64,000 bases of DNA from positions 1-64,000 of the forward strand of contig CAWIKX010000040.1 in NCBI GenBank assembly GCA_963836695.1, in the 5' to 3' direction. How positions within the stretch are numbered: position 1 is the first letter of the stretch; every line of letters begins with the position of its first letter. The notes under the pieces were generated by a model. It saw only the letters and a program-made list of their open reading frames with translations. It did no database searches and was not told the origin of the DNA. Shown piece by piece: positions 8,686 to 17,930 of the stretch. The translations under genes were made by a program, and so were the position numbers. The DNA is from Roseiarcus sp963836695. GTDB lineage: Bacteria > Pseudomonadota > Alphaproteobacteria > Rhizobiales > Beijerinckiaceae.

Positions 8686-9738
8686 TCCGCCGTTGCCTGC
8701 GCTGAGGGCGTCCCCGTGCGCAGTCGAAGCCGTGAGCATCCGGTTCGAAAACCCGAACGCGGGCGTCCTCCAAGGTTCGAGAAAAGTCGGGAGACGCCAT
8801 TTCGCCAATTGCTGGCGAAGAAGCTGCGTGGCGGCAATGCTGATGAACGCGACTGCCCCTCCCGCCGCCACGTCCACGAGATAATGCCCCCCGACGCTGA
8901 GGGTAGCCGTGATCAAAAGCGTATTGAGCGGGAGCAAAGCCGCCAACGCCCAACGATGGTGGCGCACCGCATAGACGAGCAGGATCGCGAGCGTCGTGTG
9001 AAAGGACGGAAAGCTGATAATGCCCTGGACATGCGAACAGTCGAAAGCCGTCCATTCGCCATTTCGGATCATCATCAACGTCTTCATCCATCCCGTGCCG
9101 ATATGCGCCACGTGGCCGAGCGCGGGAGTGAAGACAAAAACCGCGCAGGTCAGGACGAGACTGATGCAGAATTGCCAGATTATCTCGCCGTTACGGTCGC
9201 CCGGACGGCTGACGCTCCCGATGAGGAATACCAGAGCGCCTTGATAGTATATGCTAAAGTACGCCCGCCGCAGGAGCCAGTCGAGCATTGGGTGACTAGC
9301 AACCCAATTGGCTTCGCCATACCAATCAAAGCCGAACAACGTCGCATCGAGCTTTGTCAATGCATTATCTACGAGCGGATATCCAGCGGCAGCCGCAAGG
9401 TAGGTGAGTGGCGCGAAGGCTTTCAATGCCACGATTAGCTGCAAGATCGATAACAACAGGTCGGATACGACCGCCATCGACCACGCCAGTCGGGGCGTCC
9501 GTGCTCCAACGATAGTGTAGACGATGACACACACAACAAGTAATATATTAAACTCAATCGCCAACCAAACGGATTTCCATACTATGGTGATGTTCAGTTC
9601 CCATAGTCCGACCACGGAGACGAGACCGGCGATCGCTATAAAGATCCACCTGCTAGCGTAGTCGTTAACCAAATGACGAGGGGTCAGGCTGCCGTTAAGC
9701 AAAGGCCAAGAAGTTGGGAAGAGGTATTTGAAATGCAT
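8578..9738 (-). CDS. PAP2-family membrane phosphatase, C-terminus replaced by IS630 sequence
   Basis: This multi-pass membrane protein of the PAP2/inositolphosphotransferase type has the catalytic motifs SFPSFH (PSxH, near residue 254) and GGHYLVDVAAGG (HxxxxxD). Likely substrates are lipid phosphates or phosphosphingolipids. ATG 9738 (MHFKYLFPTSW) is preferred over a TTG six codons upstream because AGG lies just before it. The last ~35 codons (8578-8682) are antisense IS630 sequence. Without the insertion the frame continues GGLRCANPRLSAGAII and stops at 7445. The upstream half has lower GC than its neighbours. Confidence 0.8.
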   Translation of the reverse strand: MHFKYLFPTSWPLLNGSLTPRHLVNDYASRWIFIAIAGLVSVVGLWELNITIVWKSVWLAIEFNILLVVCVIVYTIVGARTPRLAWSMAVVSDLLLSILQLIVALKAFAPLTYLAAAAGYPLVDNALTKLDATLFGFDWYGEANWVASHPMLDWLLRRAYFSIYYQGALVFLIGSVSRPGDRNGEIIWQFCISLVLTCAVFVFTPALGHVAHIGTGWMKTLMMIRNGEWTAFDCSHVQGIISFPSFHTTLAILLVYAVRHHRWALAALLPLNTLLITATLSVGGHYLVDVAAGGAVAFISIAATQLLRQQLAKWRLPTFLEPWRTPAFGFSNRMLTASTAHGDALSAGNGGLIPRLGDHDRQAQSRRPIDMIRRGWLMSLFHASQQ

Positions 9739-9942
9739 AACCTGCCCTGGAGGCAAATAACGAGAGCAATTCCATCCACGGTGTGCGCTATGTTACTGGC
9801 TTCTGGCTCGCTGGGTCGTGCGGCGGCTTGGCGTCCGGTAAAGCGCATCGACGGTCTCTGGGCTAAGCGCCCGCACCCGGCGACCTCGTCGGGGGGCGGA
9901 ATGCGCGCCAGCCGAACCTCCCGGCCGGCGCGCGTTCCTGGT

Positions 9943-10104
9943 TCACTTCAGCGTTGTACTAATCTCGGTGAAGACCGAGCTGATACTCGTGCCGACCGCC
10001 TGCACGGCGACGATAATGAACACCGCGATCAAGCTGGCGATCAGCGCATATTCGATCGCCGTCACACCGGATTCATCGCTGACAAAGTTTCGAACTCGAA
10101 GCAT
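9943..10104 (-). CDS. flp: Flp-family type IVb pilin
   Basis: A 53-residue protein, MLRVRNFVSDESGVTAIEYA followed by LIASLIAVFIIVAVQAVGTS. It has the prepilin pattern of Flp pilins: a short charged leader, G-V-TAIEYALIA with the conserved Glu5/Tyr6, then one hydrophobic helix. It would be cleaved by a TadV-type peptidase and assembled into tight-adherence pili. The gene stands alone here; no tad/cpa genes are in the window. Confidence 0.88.
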   Translation of the reverse strand: MLRVRNFVSDESGVTAIEYALIASLIAVFIIVAVQAVGTSISSVFTEISTTLK

Positions 10105-10341
10105 GGGATTCTCCTGACGCTATGGGCCCCTGCGCTCGCAAAGCCGTAGCCGTTCCTAAGCCAAGGCCCCCGAAGTGGCCGCAGGATCCCGACCACGGGG
10201 GCAAAATCCCACTTGGCCATTGCCAACGGCTCGACTGGACGCCTAAAATTTTAGCGGTTGGCGGTTGCAAGGCGCGATTGCTTGCAGATCCTTAATTTAG
10301 TGACGTCCTGACCGCAGAAATCCCGGGCCAATTGGGGCCGC

Positions 10342-10963
10342 TCATGACGCTCGTGCAGGCGCGGCCTCGACCGCCTCCTCGACCTCCGCCAGCCGATCCT
10401 TGCCGAAAAAACACCTCGGCGCCGACGAAAAAGGTCGGAACCCCGAATACGCCGCGCGCCACCGCAGCGGCGGTGTTGTCCGCGAGCTTCAGTTTGACGC
10501 GGTCCGTCTGAGCCGCGGCGTTTAGGCTCGCCGAATCGAGGCCGGCCGAATCGATACGACGCGCCAGAACCTCCGGATCATCCAGCTTCAGACCCTCTTC
10601 CCATAAGCCCTCGAGGCCCATCTCGAGATAGCCGGCCTCGACGCCGGCCTCGCGCGCAGCGATGAGCCCGCGCATCAGCATCAGCGTGTTGACGGGAAAG
10701 TTCGGATTGAAATGGAACTTGTCCAGCCCGTGCTTCACGATGAAGCGGCGAATCTCGAGCATCTCATAGTCGAGCTTGCCCTTGACCCCTGCGTAGGCGA
10801 CGGCGGGCGCTTGATTGCCGGTTGCCTTGAAGATGCCCCCGAGCAGACAAGGAGTAATCACGAGTCGCGCGCCAGCGCGTCCGAGAATCGACGGCAGCGC
10901 GCGATAGGCGAGATAGGCGTTGGGGCTGGCGAAGTCGAAAATGAATTCGATGGTCGCTCCCAT
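10342..10963 (-). CDS. 2-hydroxychromene-2-carboxylate isomerase / DsbA-like thioredoxin-fold protein, C-terminal frameshift
   Basis: About 207 residues after repair. MGATIEFIFDFASPNAYLAY gives the DFxSPNAYLA start of the HCCA isomerase family, where Ser13 is the glutathione-interacting residue; no CxxC is present. VARGVFGVPTFFVGAEVFFG is the cis-Pro loop (GVPTF). An A6 run at 10406-10411 (one too many) throws the last ~22 codons out of frame; correcting it gives GKDRLAEVEEAVEAA and a stop at 10342. The start overlaps the upstream SDR stop (TGATG), so they are coupled. The natural substrate is unknown. Confidence 0.82.
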
Positions 10964-11706
10964 CACCATGTCTCCGACCACGGCCTTAAGTCCATTTCGA
11001 ATGTCCAGGCGCTGCGTTTCTGGCGATGGAGCCAAACATAGTTTTTGGCGATTTCCTCGGGAACAAGAATCTCCTCTCGCTTCAGCTTTTCGGCCGCATC
11101 CGGCAAGAGGGAGCGGATAAAGGCCCCGTCGATCGCGCCGTCGATGACGACATGGGCGACGTGGATTCCCCGCGGTCCCAGCTCGCGAGCCAGGCTCTCC
11201 GCCAGCGCCCGGAGTGCGTGTTTCGCCCCGGCGAAGGCGGAAAAGCCCGCGCCGCCTCGCACGCTCGCGGTTGCACCGGTGAAAAGGATCGTGCCTCGGC
11301 CGCGTTCGATCATTCGCTGCGCCGCCTCCCGGCTGGTCAGAAACCCCGCTAGCGCCGCCATCTCCCAAACCTTGGAATAGACCCGGGTGGTCGTCTCAAC
11401 GATCGGAAAGCGCACGTTGGCCCCGATATTGAAGACAAGCGCCTCGATTGGACCGATCTCGCGCTCGATCCGTTCGATCAGCGCCGCGACATCGCCTTCG
11501 ACGCGCGCGTCGAGCCCGAAGGCGTGAGCCTCGCCTCCCTCCGCGCGAATCGCCTCAGCCAGCTTTTGGATCGCTTCTTGATGTCGCGGCCGGCGGGTGA
11601 CGCAGACGCGCAGGCCCTCGCGCGCAAACGCGTGCGCAATCGCGGCGCCGAGCCCGTCGCCGGCGCCGACCACGAGGCAGACACTCCCCTGCACGCTGTC
11701 GCTCAC
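10963..11706 (-). CDS. SDR-family oxidoreductase
   Basis: The 247-residue protein begins with a GTG at 11706 whose bases overlap the stop of the M23 peptidase gene. It has an N-terminal Rossmann motif VVGAGDGLGAAIAHAFAREG and the family NxGA-like block FNIGANVRF. The expected catalytic YxxxK is altered to FAGAKHALRAL: Phe replaces the tyrosine while Lys is kept. The serine region reads ILFTGATASVRGG. This atypical site is common in a subset of SDRs resembling glucose 1-dehydrogenase-like proteins, so activity is uncertain. It is followed by, and coupled to, the HCCA isomerase-like gene. Confidence 0.8.
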   Translation of the reverse strand: MSDSVQGSVCLVVGAGDGLGAAIAHAFAREGLRVCVTRRPRHQEAIQKLAEAIRAEGGEAHAFGLDARVEGDVAALIERIEREIGPIEALVFNIGANVRFPIVETTTRVYSKVWEMAALAGFLTSREAAQRMIERGRGTILFTGATASVRGGAGFSAFAGAKHALRALAESLARELGPRGIHVAHVVIDGAIDGAFIRSLLPDAAEKLKREEILVPEEIAKNYVWLHRQKRSAWTFEMDLRPWSETW

Positions 11707-12851
11707 GGGCGCGCATCCGGGAAGTTCTGGATGCCGCCGTAGAGGGGGTACTCGGACCGAACCAGCCGCAACTCCGGAGCGATGACCAATCGATCCCCCT
11801 CCGACTTATCGAAATCGACCGCGCCGACAGAGGTGAAGCTGTCGAAAACGAAAGGCAGACTGCGCCCGGCAATGGGATCGGGCTTATCGAGGAGGCCAAA
11901 ATGGAGGTGGGGGCCGGTGGAGGGTCCCGTGTTGCCCAATTTGGCGATGGACGCCCCGGCCTTCACGGCGTCGCCAACTTTCACCTTGATGCTGTCTTGG
12001 CGCAAATGCGCGTACCATGCGAAGACATGCGGAGCGATTTCCAGGATCAAATTGTTGCCGCCATAGTCCGACGTCGACTTCGGAGTCATTGCGACAAACG
12101 GCGTCGCATCGGACATGCCGTCGTAAATCGAGACAACGGTTCCATCCGCGACCGCGCGGACGTCCTCGCCGAAGCCATAAAACTGCTCGACCGTCTTTCC
12201 CTCACCCTCGAAGAGTCTGTCGTTCTTGACCTCGCCCCAATCGACGGCAAAGGTTTCAGCGGTCTCAATGCGGGCGCCATTGATCGCGACGCGTTCGTCT
12301 CGGTGCACGTTGGGCTTGCAGCAACCGCTGGTAACGAGCCAGCCATCCCCCGCAAGCGGCGGCCGGAGCACGGTGGCCGGCTGGCGATCGATCGGAACCT
12401 CTGGACCATCGACCTCAGGGCGATCAATCATCGCCTTGTCCTTGGAGGCCGGCGCGAGCGTGTAAGCGATCCGGTGCGTCACCCGCTCCGGCGCCGCGCC
12501 AGGCGGCGCGATTAGATCGATATCGACCGAGACGGCCGCGGACGGGGGAATGACCGGCGATGGCGTTTTTGCGAACAGCGTTTGGGTCGCGGCTGCAAGA
12601 ACGCCCCCATCGATCCGAAGCAGTTCCCTTCCCGCGAGGTCCAACACGGTCACGCTCGACAGGGTCACCGGCTCGGAGAATACGCTGACGACAAGCAGTT
12701 CGTATTCGACGTGATCCATGCCGTCGTCTCCTCGGACGACCTGAGCCTCATGAATCGGACTGACGATGATCGCGGTTGGCCGGCCGTATTCCTTGGCCGA
12801 AGCGCCCGTCGCGAGAACGAAGATGGCTGCCAACGCAAACTGAACGCGCAT
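11703..12851 (-). CDS. Exported M23-family (LytM) peptidase-like protein
   Basis: About 382 residues from ATG 12851. A signal peptide (MRVQFALAAIFVLATGASA) precedes a beta-rich N-terminal domain with SPIHEAQVVRGDDGMDHVEYEL. The C-terminal M23 domain shows GEDVRAVADGTVVSIYDG, HVFAWYAHLRQDS and TGPSTGPHLHFGLLD, giving the HxH motif. The first zinc-ligand block HxxxD is not obvious (NVHRDERVAINGARI and VDWGEV stand near it), so hydrolytic activity is not certain. It probably acts on peptidoglycan in the periplasm. It is the first gene of a three-gene coupled set with the SDR and the isomerase. Confidence 0.82.
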   Translation of the reverse strand: MRVQFALAAIFVLATGASAKEYGRPTAIIVSPIHEAQVVRGDDGMDHVEYELLVVSVFSEPVTLSSVTVLDLAGRELLRIDGGVLAAATQTLFAKTPSPVIPPSAAVSVDIDLIAPPGAAPERVTHRIAYTLAPASKDKAMIDRPEVDGPEVPIDRQPATVLRPPLAGDGWLVTSGCCKPNVHRDERVAINGARIETAETFAVDWGEVKNDRLFEGEGKTVEQFYGFGEDVRAVADGTVVSIYDGMSDATPFVAMTPKSTSDYGGNNLILEIAPHVFAWYAHLRQDSIKVKVGDAVKAGASIAKLGNTGPSTGPHLHFGLLDKPDPIAGRSLPFVFDSFTSVGAVDFDKSEGDRLVIAPELRLVRSEYPLYGGIQNFPDARP

Positions 12852-13085
12852 CCTGCACCACTCTTTTGATGCAGGACTTAATATCACACAATCAAATCAT
12901 GCGAGGTCTTGCGGCTCCCGCCAAAGCCGCCTCCGCCCGACCGAAAGGCGAAAGCGGCGCACTGCGTCAAAGGGCTTGGCGGACCTCGTTTGCGGGGCTC
13001 GCGGGAGGGATCAAAGAAAGTCAGTTGGCGCCAGGCGGTGGACAGAGCGTCGCTTCGCAACGATCAAGCGCGCAAGGAGCCTAGC

Positions 13086-13418
13086 CTAAAAGCCCCAGCT
13101 CAGCCCGCCCCTGGTGTGACCGCCGTCATTGCCCATGCTGATCGACAAGCCGCCGCCCTGCGGGTCTTTGGGAACCGGATAGGAATAACCGGGAAGGCCG
13201 CTTCTCTTGACGATGGTCGTGCCTTCAGGCGGGGCATACGGGTCAGAGAAGCGAACCTCGTTATTGAGGCTCGCCGCCTTCGAGACCGCGGCCAAATGCT
13301 TAGCCTTCGCCGCGTGCGGTCGAGGAGTCTTCAGCGGTTCGGAGGACAGACTTTCAGCCGACGCCTGCGTCCAGGCGACAGCGCTGAGACATGCGATCGT
13401 CAAACAAAGGCAATTCAT
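13086..13418 (-). CDS. Small exported protein of unknown function
   Basis: A 110-residue protein with a signal peptide (MNCLCLTIACLSAVAWTQASA) and a mature part containing VRFSDPYAPPEGTTIVKRSG and a glycine-rich end (GGHTRGGLSWGF). I recall similar short secreted proteins with SDPYAPP in Hyphomicrobiales but no function. The C-terminal aromatic GLSWGF could suit an outer-membrane or surface role, which is only a guess. Confidence 0.7.
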   Translation of the reverse strand: MNCLCLTIACLSAVAWTQASAESLSSEPLKTPRPHAAKAKHLAAVSKAASLNNEVRFSDPYAPPEGTTIVKRSGLPGYSYPVPKDPQGGGLSISMGNDGGHTRGGLSWGF

Positions 13419-13661
13419 CGCAGCGCCCTCTATATCCGCGCCCGCAGCCCTTTTACCGATTGTTAATCACACGTGAACGCTCTTGCAACCCATAATTTCC
13501 CCGGCCCGATCACTTTTTTACGCATTGCGAACCCGTGCAATGGGGTTTTGCCCCGCCCGGCTACGCAAACTCTGGCGTTGGGTGGAAAACACCCCACATG
13601 AACGGCGGAGACGCCGCCAATTCGCGTGGCCCGCGGCGGACGCCGATCGAGGCTCTTTCCC

Positions 13662-14585
13662 ATGCGAAACGCCAGTCCGTTGCCGGGGCTGATCTTCATT
13701 ATCCTCTTCGTAGCTGGCCTGGCGCTTGCCTATGCAACCATGAGTCCCGAGAGCTACGCCACGAGCGTCGCGATCGCGATCCTGAGCTTCATCATCGCTT
13801 CGATCGTCGCCAGCGCGATCAAGGTCGCCGATCAGTGGGAGCGGGTCGTCGTCCTCCGGCTTGGCAAGTTCCGCAGCCTTGAAGGCCCGGGCCTCTTCTT
13901 CATCGTGCCGATCCTCGAGACCGTTCCCTTCCGGATCGACGTCCGGGTCATCACCAGCACGTTCAGAGCAGAGCAGACGATGACGCGCGACACGGTGCCG
14001 GTCGACGTGGACGCGGTGCTGTTCTTCAAGGTGGTCGACCCGAAAACGGCGGCGCTCGACGTCGCGGACTACGGTTCGGCGATCAACTGGGCGGCGCAAA
14101 CGGCGTTGCGCGATGTGATCGGCAAGACCGTGCTAGCCGAGATGCTCGAGGGACGCGAGAAGCTGAGCGTCGAATTGCAGCGCATCATTGATGCTCGCGC
14201 CAAACCCTGGGGGATCGACGTCATCTCGGTTGAACTGAAGGACGTGAGAATTCCCGCCGCCTTGCAGGACGCCATGTCGATGCAGGCCCAGGCCGAACGC
14301 GAGCGGCAGGCGCGGGTGATCTTGGGCGATTCGGAGCGGCAGGTGGCCGACTCGTTCAACGCTGCGGCCAAGATGTACGCCGGCGATCCGATCGCCTTTC
14401 ATTTGCGGGCGATGAACATGCTCTACGAAGGCTTGAAGCGCAGCAACGCGACCATCGTCATCGTGCCCTCGACCGCGGTCGAATCGATGCAGCTTGGCGG
14501 CATGCCGACAATGACGACGGTCGCCAGCGCGATCGCCCATGCGCAGGCTGCAGGCGCGACTGAGAGTTCAGCTCCGTCGCCGTAG
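13662..14585 (+). CDS. Slipin (stomatin/SPFH-domain) membrane protein
   Basis: A 307-residue protein from ATG 13662 (MRNASPLPGLIFIILF). Two hydrophobic N-terminal segments are followed by the band-7 domain: VADQWERVVVLRLGKFRSLEGPGLFFIVP, then TMTRDTVPVDVDAVLFFKVVDP and ALRDVIGKTVLAEMLEGREKLS. The C-terminal part holds AMSMQAQAERERQARVILGD, a coiled region. Slipins form membrane microdomain scaffolds and often pair with an NfeD protein, which is not adjacent here. The ATG 12 codons upstream is less likely. Confidence 0.9.
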   Translation: MRNASPLPGLIFIILFVAGLALAYATMSPESYATSVAIAILSFIIASIVASAIKVADQWERVVVLRLGKFRSLEGPGLFFIVPILETVPFRIDVRVITSTFRAEQTMTRDTVPVDVDAVLFFKVVDPKTAALDVADYGSAINWAAQTALRDVIGKTVLAEMLEGREKLSVELQRIIDARAKPWGIDVISVELKDVRIPAALQDAMSMQAQAERERQARVILGDSERQVADSFNAAAKMYAGDPIAFHLRAMNMLYEGLKRSNATIVIVPSTAVESMQLGGMPTMTTVASAIAHAQAAGATESSAPSP

Positions 14586-14608
14586 CTTAGAACGCTTTGC
14601 CGTTGAAT

Positions 14609-14625
14609 GGAGCCGGTTCGGCTCC
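14609..14625 (+). terminator. Possible terminator hairpin after the slipin gene
   Basis: GGAGCCG and CGGCTCC form a 7-bp stem with a three-base loop, 24 bases after the slipin stop, followed by TTCTCGATT. The U-tract is weak. Confidence 0.4.
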
Positions 14626-14934
14626 TTCTCGATTAGCAGACCCATGACGTTGATCTGGTCGAGCCGTTGGATTTTCTTGGGCAGTGGCCGTTTGGCCCTG
14701 AAAACCCCAGTTTTTGAGGTTGGAAAAGCTTGGATTTCCTTGGATTCTCTCGTCCGAAATCTAGACTTATCAACAGGTTACGTGGGATTTTTCGCGGAAA
14801 AATTTTCGCACCCCTTTCCCCGCCGTCGAGAGGCTCGGGACGGGAGCGCGAGGGGTCTTGGCGTGCAGAAGCGAAGGATTGCCCATAGACTGAGCTTAAC
14901 CTGCCTTCTGATTTTCCGCAAGAAATTGTCGGCT
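14626..14934. other. Intergenic stretch without a recognisable gene
   Basis: No coding pattern is seen. An AT-richer part near 14755-14810 contains TTATCAACA, one mismatch from a DnaA box, but a single match is not meaningful. The MITE-like repeat begins at about 14935. Confidence 0.35.
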
Positions 14935-15192
14935 CTTATAGCGTTAGCTGTTGTTTCGAAAATTCTGCCGTGAGCCGTCATGGCCGCGCTCGTCGCGGCC
15001 ATCCACACCGCCCCGCCGCGATAATCTGGATCGCAAAGGATCGTGTTTCCTATCAGATGTTTATCCTGATGGAGCGGTGTTCTCGTGGGTGGCCGGGTCG
15101 ATCCCCGGATCAAGTCCGGGGACGGCCATGACGCTTCATGATTCGTTTCGCTCTCCTGAGGCCCAAAATCCGGTGGGCCAACGCGTAACGCT
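14935..15192. repeat. MITE-like interspersed repeat, copy 1
   Basis: About 258 bp with the same order of blocks as the element at 22431-22674: CTTATAGCG at the left end, then TAGCTGTTGTTTCG, AGCCGTCATGGCCGCG, CGCCCCGCCGCGAT, AAGGATCGTGTTTC, TTCTCGTGGGTGGCCGGGTC, and CAAAATCCGGTGGGCCAACGC at the right. This copy has an extra segment (GATCCCCGGATCAAGTCCGG) and a decayed right end (TAACGCT). There is no credible ORF inside. Confidence 0.75.
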
Positions 15193-15394
15193 TGTCTTAT
15201 GACTTTTTGCGCTGGAGCGGCAGAAAGGAGCCGCTGGAGAGGGTGGCAGCCCTCTCGGCAGCGGCGAGGGACGGATCGGAGCAACGCTGACCGTTTGACG
15301 GGTCGACTTATAGTTTGATCGCCCTCGTCTTTTCCTTTGGCCTGGACGGATGCCCGGGGGAGAGCCCCGAATGACAAGCAGAGGCATGGAAAAG

Positions 15395-16334
15395 ATGAAC
15401 CACGATACCATCGGCGTCGATGTGTCGAAAGACCATCTCGACGCCCATCGGCTGACCGACGGCGCCGCACGGCGGTTCGCCAACGATAAACGCGGTCACA
15501 AGGCGCTCATCAAATGGCTCATGGAGACGCCGACGAACCGGGTCGTCTTCGAGCCGACCGGGCCTTATCATCGCGCATCGAACGCGCGCCCGGCGTCGCT
15601 GGCGTTCCGTTCGTCAAGGTCAATCCGCGTCAGGCCCGCCGCTTCGCTGAGGCGACCGGCAAGCTGGCGAAGACCGACCGCCTGGATGCGGCGATCCTGG
15701 CGCGCATGGGCGCCTTGCTGGAATTGGAGGCGCGCCCAGCCCGAAGCGAGGTCCTACTCGAACTGAAGGAGCTCTACGGTGCTCGCGAGGCCCTGGTGAA
15801 GGATCGAACCGCCGCTAAGAATCGCGGAAAGGTTCTGACCCTCTCGCTGTTGAAACGTCAGAACTCTCAGCGCCTCGAACAGATCGATCGCCAGATTGCG
15901 ACAGTCGAAGCGGCAATTCTCCAAATCATCGAAGCCGACGTTAGCCTCTCCGGCCGCTTCGCCATCCTGACCAGTGCATTCCCGGCCTATCCAAAATCAC
16001 CGCCTTCGCCCTGCTGATCGCAATGCCCGAACTCGGCGCCCTCGAACCAGGGCAGGCCGCAAGTCTCGCAGGCCTTGCGCCCATGGCGCGACAGTCAGGG
16101 CGTTGGACCGGTCGCTCATTCATTCGAGGCGGTCGCGCCGACGTCCGCCACGCGCTCTACATGCCAGCCCTCGTCGCCGCTCGCTTCAATCCGGACATGA
16201 AGGCCAAGTACGCGCACCTCGTCGAAACCGGGAAACCGGCAAAGGTCGCCCTCACCGCAATCATGCGAAAGCTCGTCCTCCTCGCCAACGCCCTCCTGAA
16301 GGCCAATCGCCCTTGGACGCCAAAAACCCCTTGA
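15395..16334 (+). CDS. IS110-family transposase, frameshifted twice
   Basis: Read through three frames, the product is about 313 residues and has the IS110 layout: an N-terminal DEDD RuvC-like domain (IGVDVSKDHLDAH, VVFEPTGPYH, KTDRLDAAILARMGALL) and a C-terminal Tnp_20 region (MPELGALEPGQAASLAGLAPMARQSGRW, then RALYMPAL-like HALYMPALVAARFN). Indels lie near 15577 (a base missing) and 15971-15976 (two extra). IS110 elements lack terminal repeats and the IS ends are not visible. It lies just after MITE copy 1 and 58 bases from the end of the amidohydrolase gene. Confidence 0.85.
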
Positions 16335-16391
16335 TCAATACGGATACTATAAGAGCCCGAATTGTCGCCCGGCTGTCGCCCGCAAGGGCGC

Positions 16392-17852
16392 TCACGCCAG
16401 CGTATCCTTCACCAAGCGCCCGTCCTTCATGATGACGAGGAAGTTCTTGTCCGGATCGGCGATGAGCCCGAGGTTCTCGGTCGGATCCCCGTCGACCAGG
16501 ATGAGGTCGGCAAGGGCGCCCGCCTCGATCACGCCGAGCTTACCCGGGTAAGGATTGCGCGGGCCAGACATCGCCAAGAGTTCGCCGTTGACCGCCGTCG
16601 CCATCTTGAGGATTTCGGCCGGGCGATACCACCGCTTGAGCGTCGTAAGGATGGCGCTCTGATGCGTCGTCATCCTCGAATCGAACAAGATGTCCGTGCC
16701 CCAGGCTGTCTTGATGTTGAACGCCTTGGCGAATTTGTAAGCCGCGTCCGTTCCCGCATAGACCTGTTGCGCTTTCGCCTCCCCCTCCGGCGTTGGCATC
16801 GAGTTGGAGTATTCGTTGTTGAGAAAAGGTTGGGTGCTGAGCCAAATGCCTTTCTGCGCAATAATGTCGGCCGTCGCCTCGTCCATCAGGTGCCCGTGCT
16901 CGATGCAGCGGACGCCGCCACGGATCGAGGTCTGAATCGCCCGGGGCGTATAAGCGTGCACCGCGACATAGGTGCCCCAGTTTTCCGCGGCTTCCGTCGC
17001 GGCTCGGAATTCGGCCTCAGTATATTGGCTGACGTCAATCGGATCGTAATGCGAGGATACGCCGCCGCCAGCGGCGAGCTTGAGCTGGCTTGCGCCAAGC
17101 ATCAGCTGCTCGCGAGCGCGCTGGAGCACGCGATCGACGCCATCGGCTATGGCGCCGCCACCGATTGCTTCGACGCGGCTTAGCGGCGCAGTGGGCGACG
17201 CAGGAACTTCATAAGGGAAGCGGAAATCGCCATGGCCGCCGGTTTGCGAGATCATCGCGCCTGACGGCCAGATCCGAGGGCCCGCCACAAGGCCGTTGTC
17301 GATCGCCCGCTTCAGGCTGAAGGTCGGCCCGGCCATGTCGCGCACGCTGGTGAAGCCGCGCATCAGCGTCTTTCTCGCTTCGTCGGCCGCGACCAGATTG
17401 ATGTAGCCCACATCCGCGGTCATCAGGACATTGATCGGTAGGGACGCCATCATCGCATGCCAGTGCGCATCGATGAGGCCGGGCATCAGAACTCTGCCGC
17501 CGCAATCGACAACGCGAGCAGAGGGGTCGAGCGGAGCTTCCGCCGGCTCGACCGCGTTGATCGTCTTACCCTCGACTAAGACCCGTAAGTCCTCAAGAAG
17601 GGCGTCGGACTTTCCGTCGAACAGCCGTGCATTGGTGAAGGCGACGAGAGCAATCGTCGCTGTCGCAGTGCGCGCAGGCGAGCCGCCCGGTTCGGCGGCG
17701 AATGCGCCGAAAGTCGCGCCCGCGCCCGCGCTCGACGAATGACGAGAGAATTTTTGCGTCAGATGCGCGTTCAGTCGCGCAAAGCCGGGCGTATGGCAGA
17801 GGCAACCGCCCGACCGCGGCGCTTGCCGATCATCCGGCGCGCAAACGAACAT
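16392..17852 (-). CDS. Amidohydrolase, imidazolonepropionase/prolidase-like
   Basis: A metal-dependent hydrolase of the amidohydrolase superfamily. Metal and catalytic motifs are PGLIDAHWHAM (HxH), QLKLAAGGG (Lys), YVAVHAYTP (His), CIEHGHLMDE (His) and TAWGTDILFD (Asp). The C-terminus NPYPGKLGVIEAGALADLILVDGDP closes the composite beta domain. The N-terminus is doubtful: the only ATG in frame is at 17852, but homologs begin near ATFGAFAAEPG (about 17720), possibly after a Tat-type leader that an indel has spoiled. The substrate may be a peptide or an N-acyl compound. Confidence 0.8.
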   Translation of the reverse strand: MFVCAPDDRQAPRSGGCLCHTPGFARLNAHLTQKFSRHSSSAGAGATFGAFAAEPGGSPARTATATIALVAFTNARLFDGKSDALLEDLRVLVEGKTINAVEPAEAPLDPSARVVDCGGRVLMPGLIDAHWHAMMASLPINVLMTADVGYINLVAADEARKTLMRGFTSVRDMAGPTFSLKRAIDNGLVAGPRIWPSGAMISQTGGHGDFRFPYEVPASPTAPLSRVEAIGGGAIADGVDRVLQRAREQLMLGASQLKLAAGGGVSSHYDPIDVSQYTEAEFRAATEAAENWGTYVAVHAYTPRAIQTSIRGGVRCIEHGHLMDEATADIIAQKGIWLSTQPFLNNEYSNSMPTPEGEAKAQQVYAGTDAAYKFAKAFNIKTAWGTDILFDSRMTTHQSAILTTLKRWYRPAEILKMATAVNGELLAMSGPRNPYPGKLGVIEAGALADLILVDGDPTENLGLIADPDKNFLVIMKDGRLVKDTLA

Positions 17853-17930
17853 TCGCTTTCCCTCACGAGCTGGACCGACAAAAGGCTATGTCGATTGGCG
17901 ATCCGCCGCAATCCACGCGAAAGCAAGGGC

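Noticed and set aside
14765..14800. DnaA-box-like TTATCAACA as a possible origin
   Set aside because: It is a single imperfect match without other boxes, an AT-rich unwinding region or origin-linked genes.
14778..15470. Long minus-strand open frame across the MITE copy
   Set aside because: It runs through the repeat, shows no family motif, has no ribosome binding site, and the equivalent frame is not kept in the second repeat copy.
15395..16334. IS110 read as a REP-targeted IS1111-type element using the nearby repeat
   Set aside because: The IS ends cannot be defined without comparison to other copies, so the link to the MITE next to it remains unsupported.
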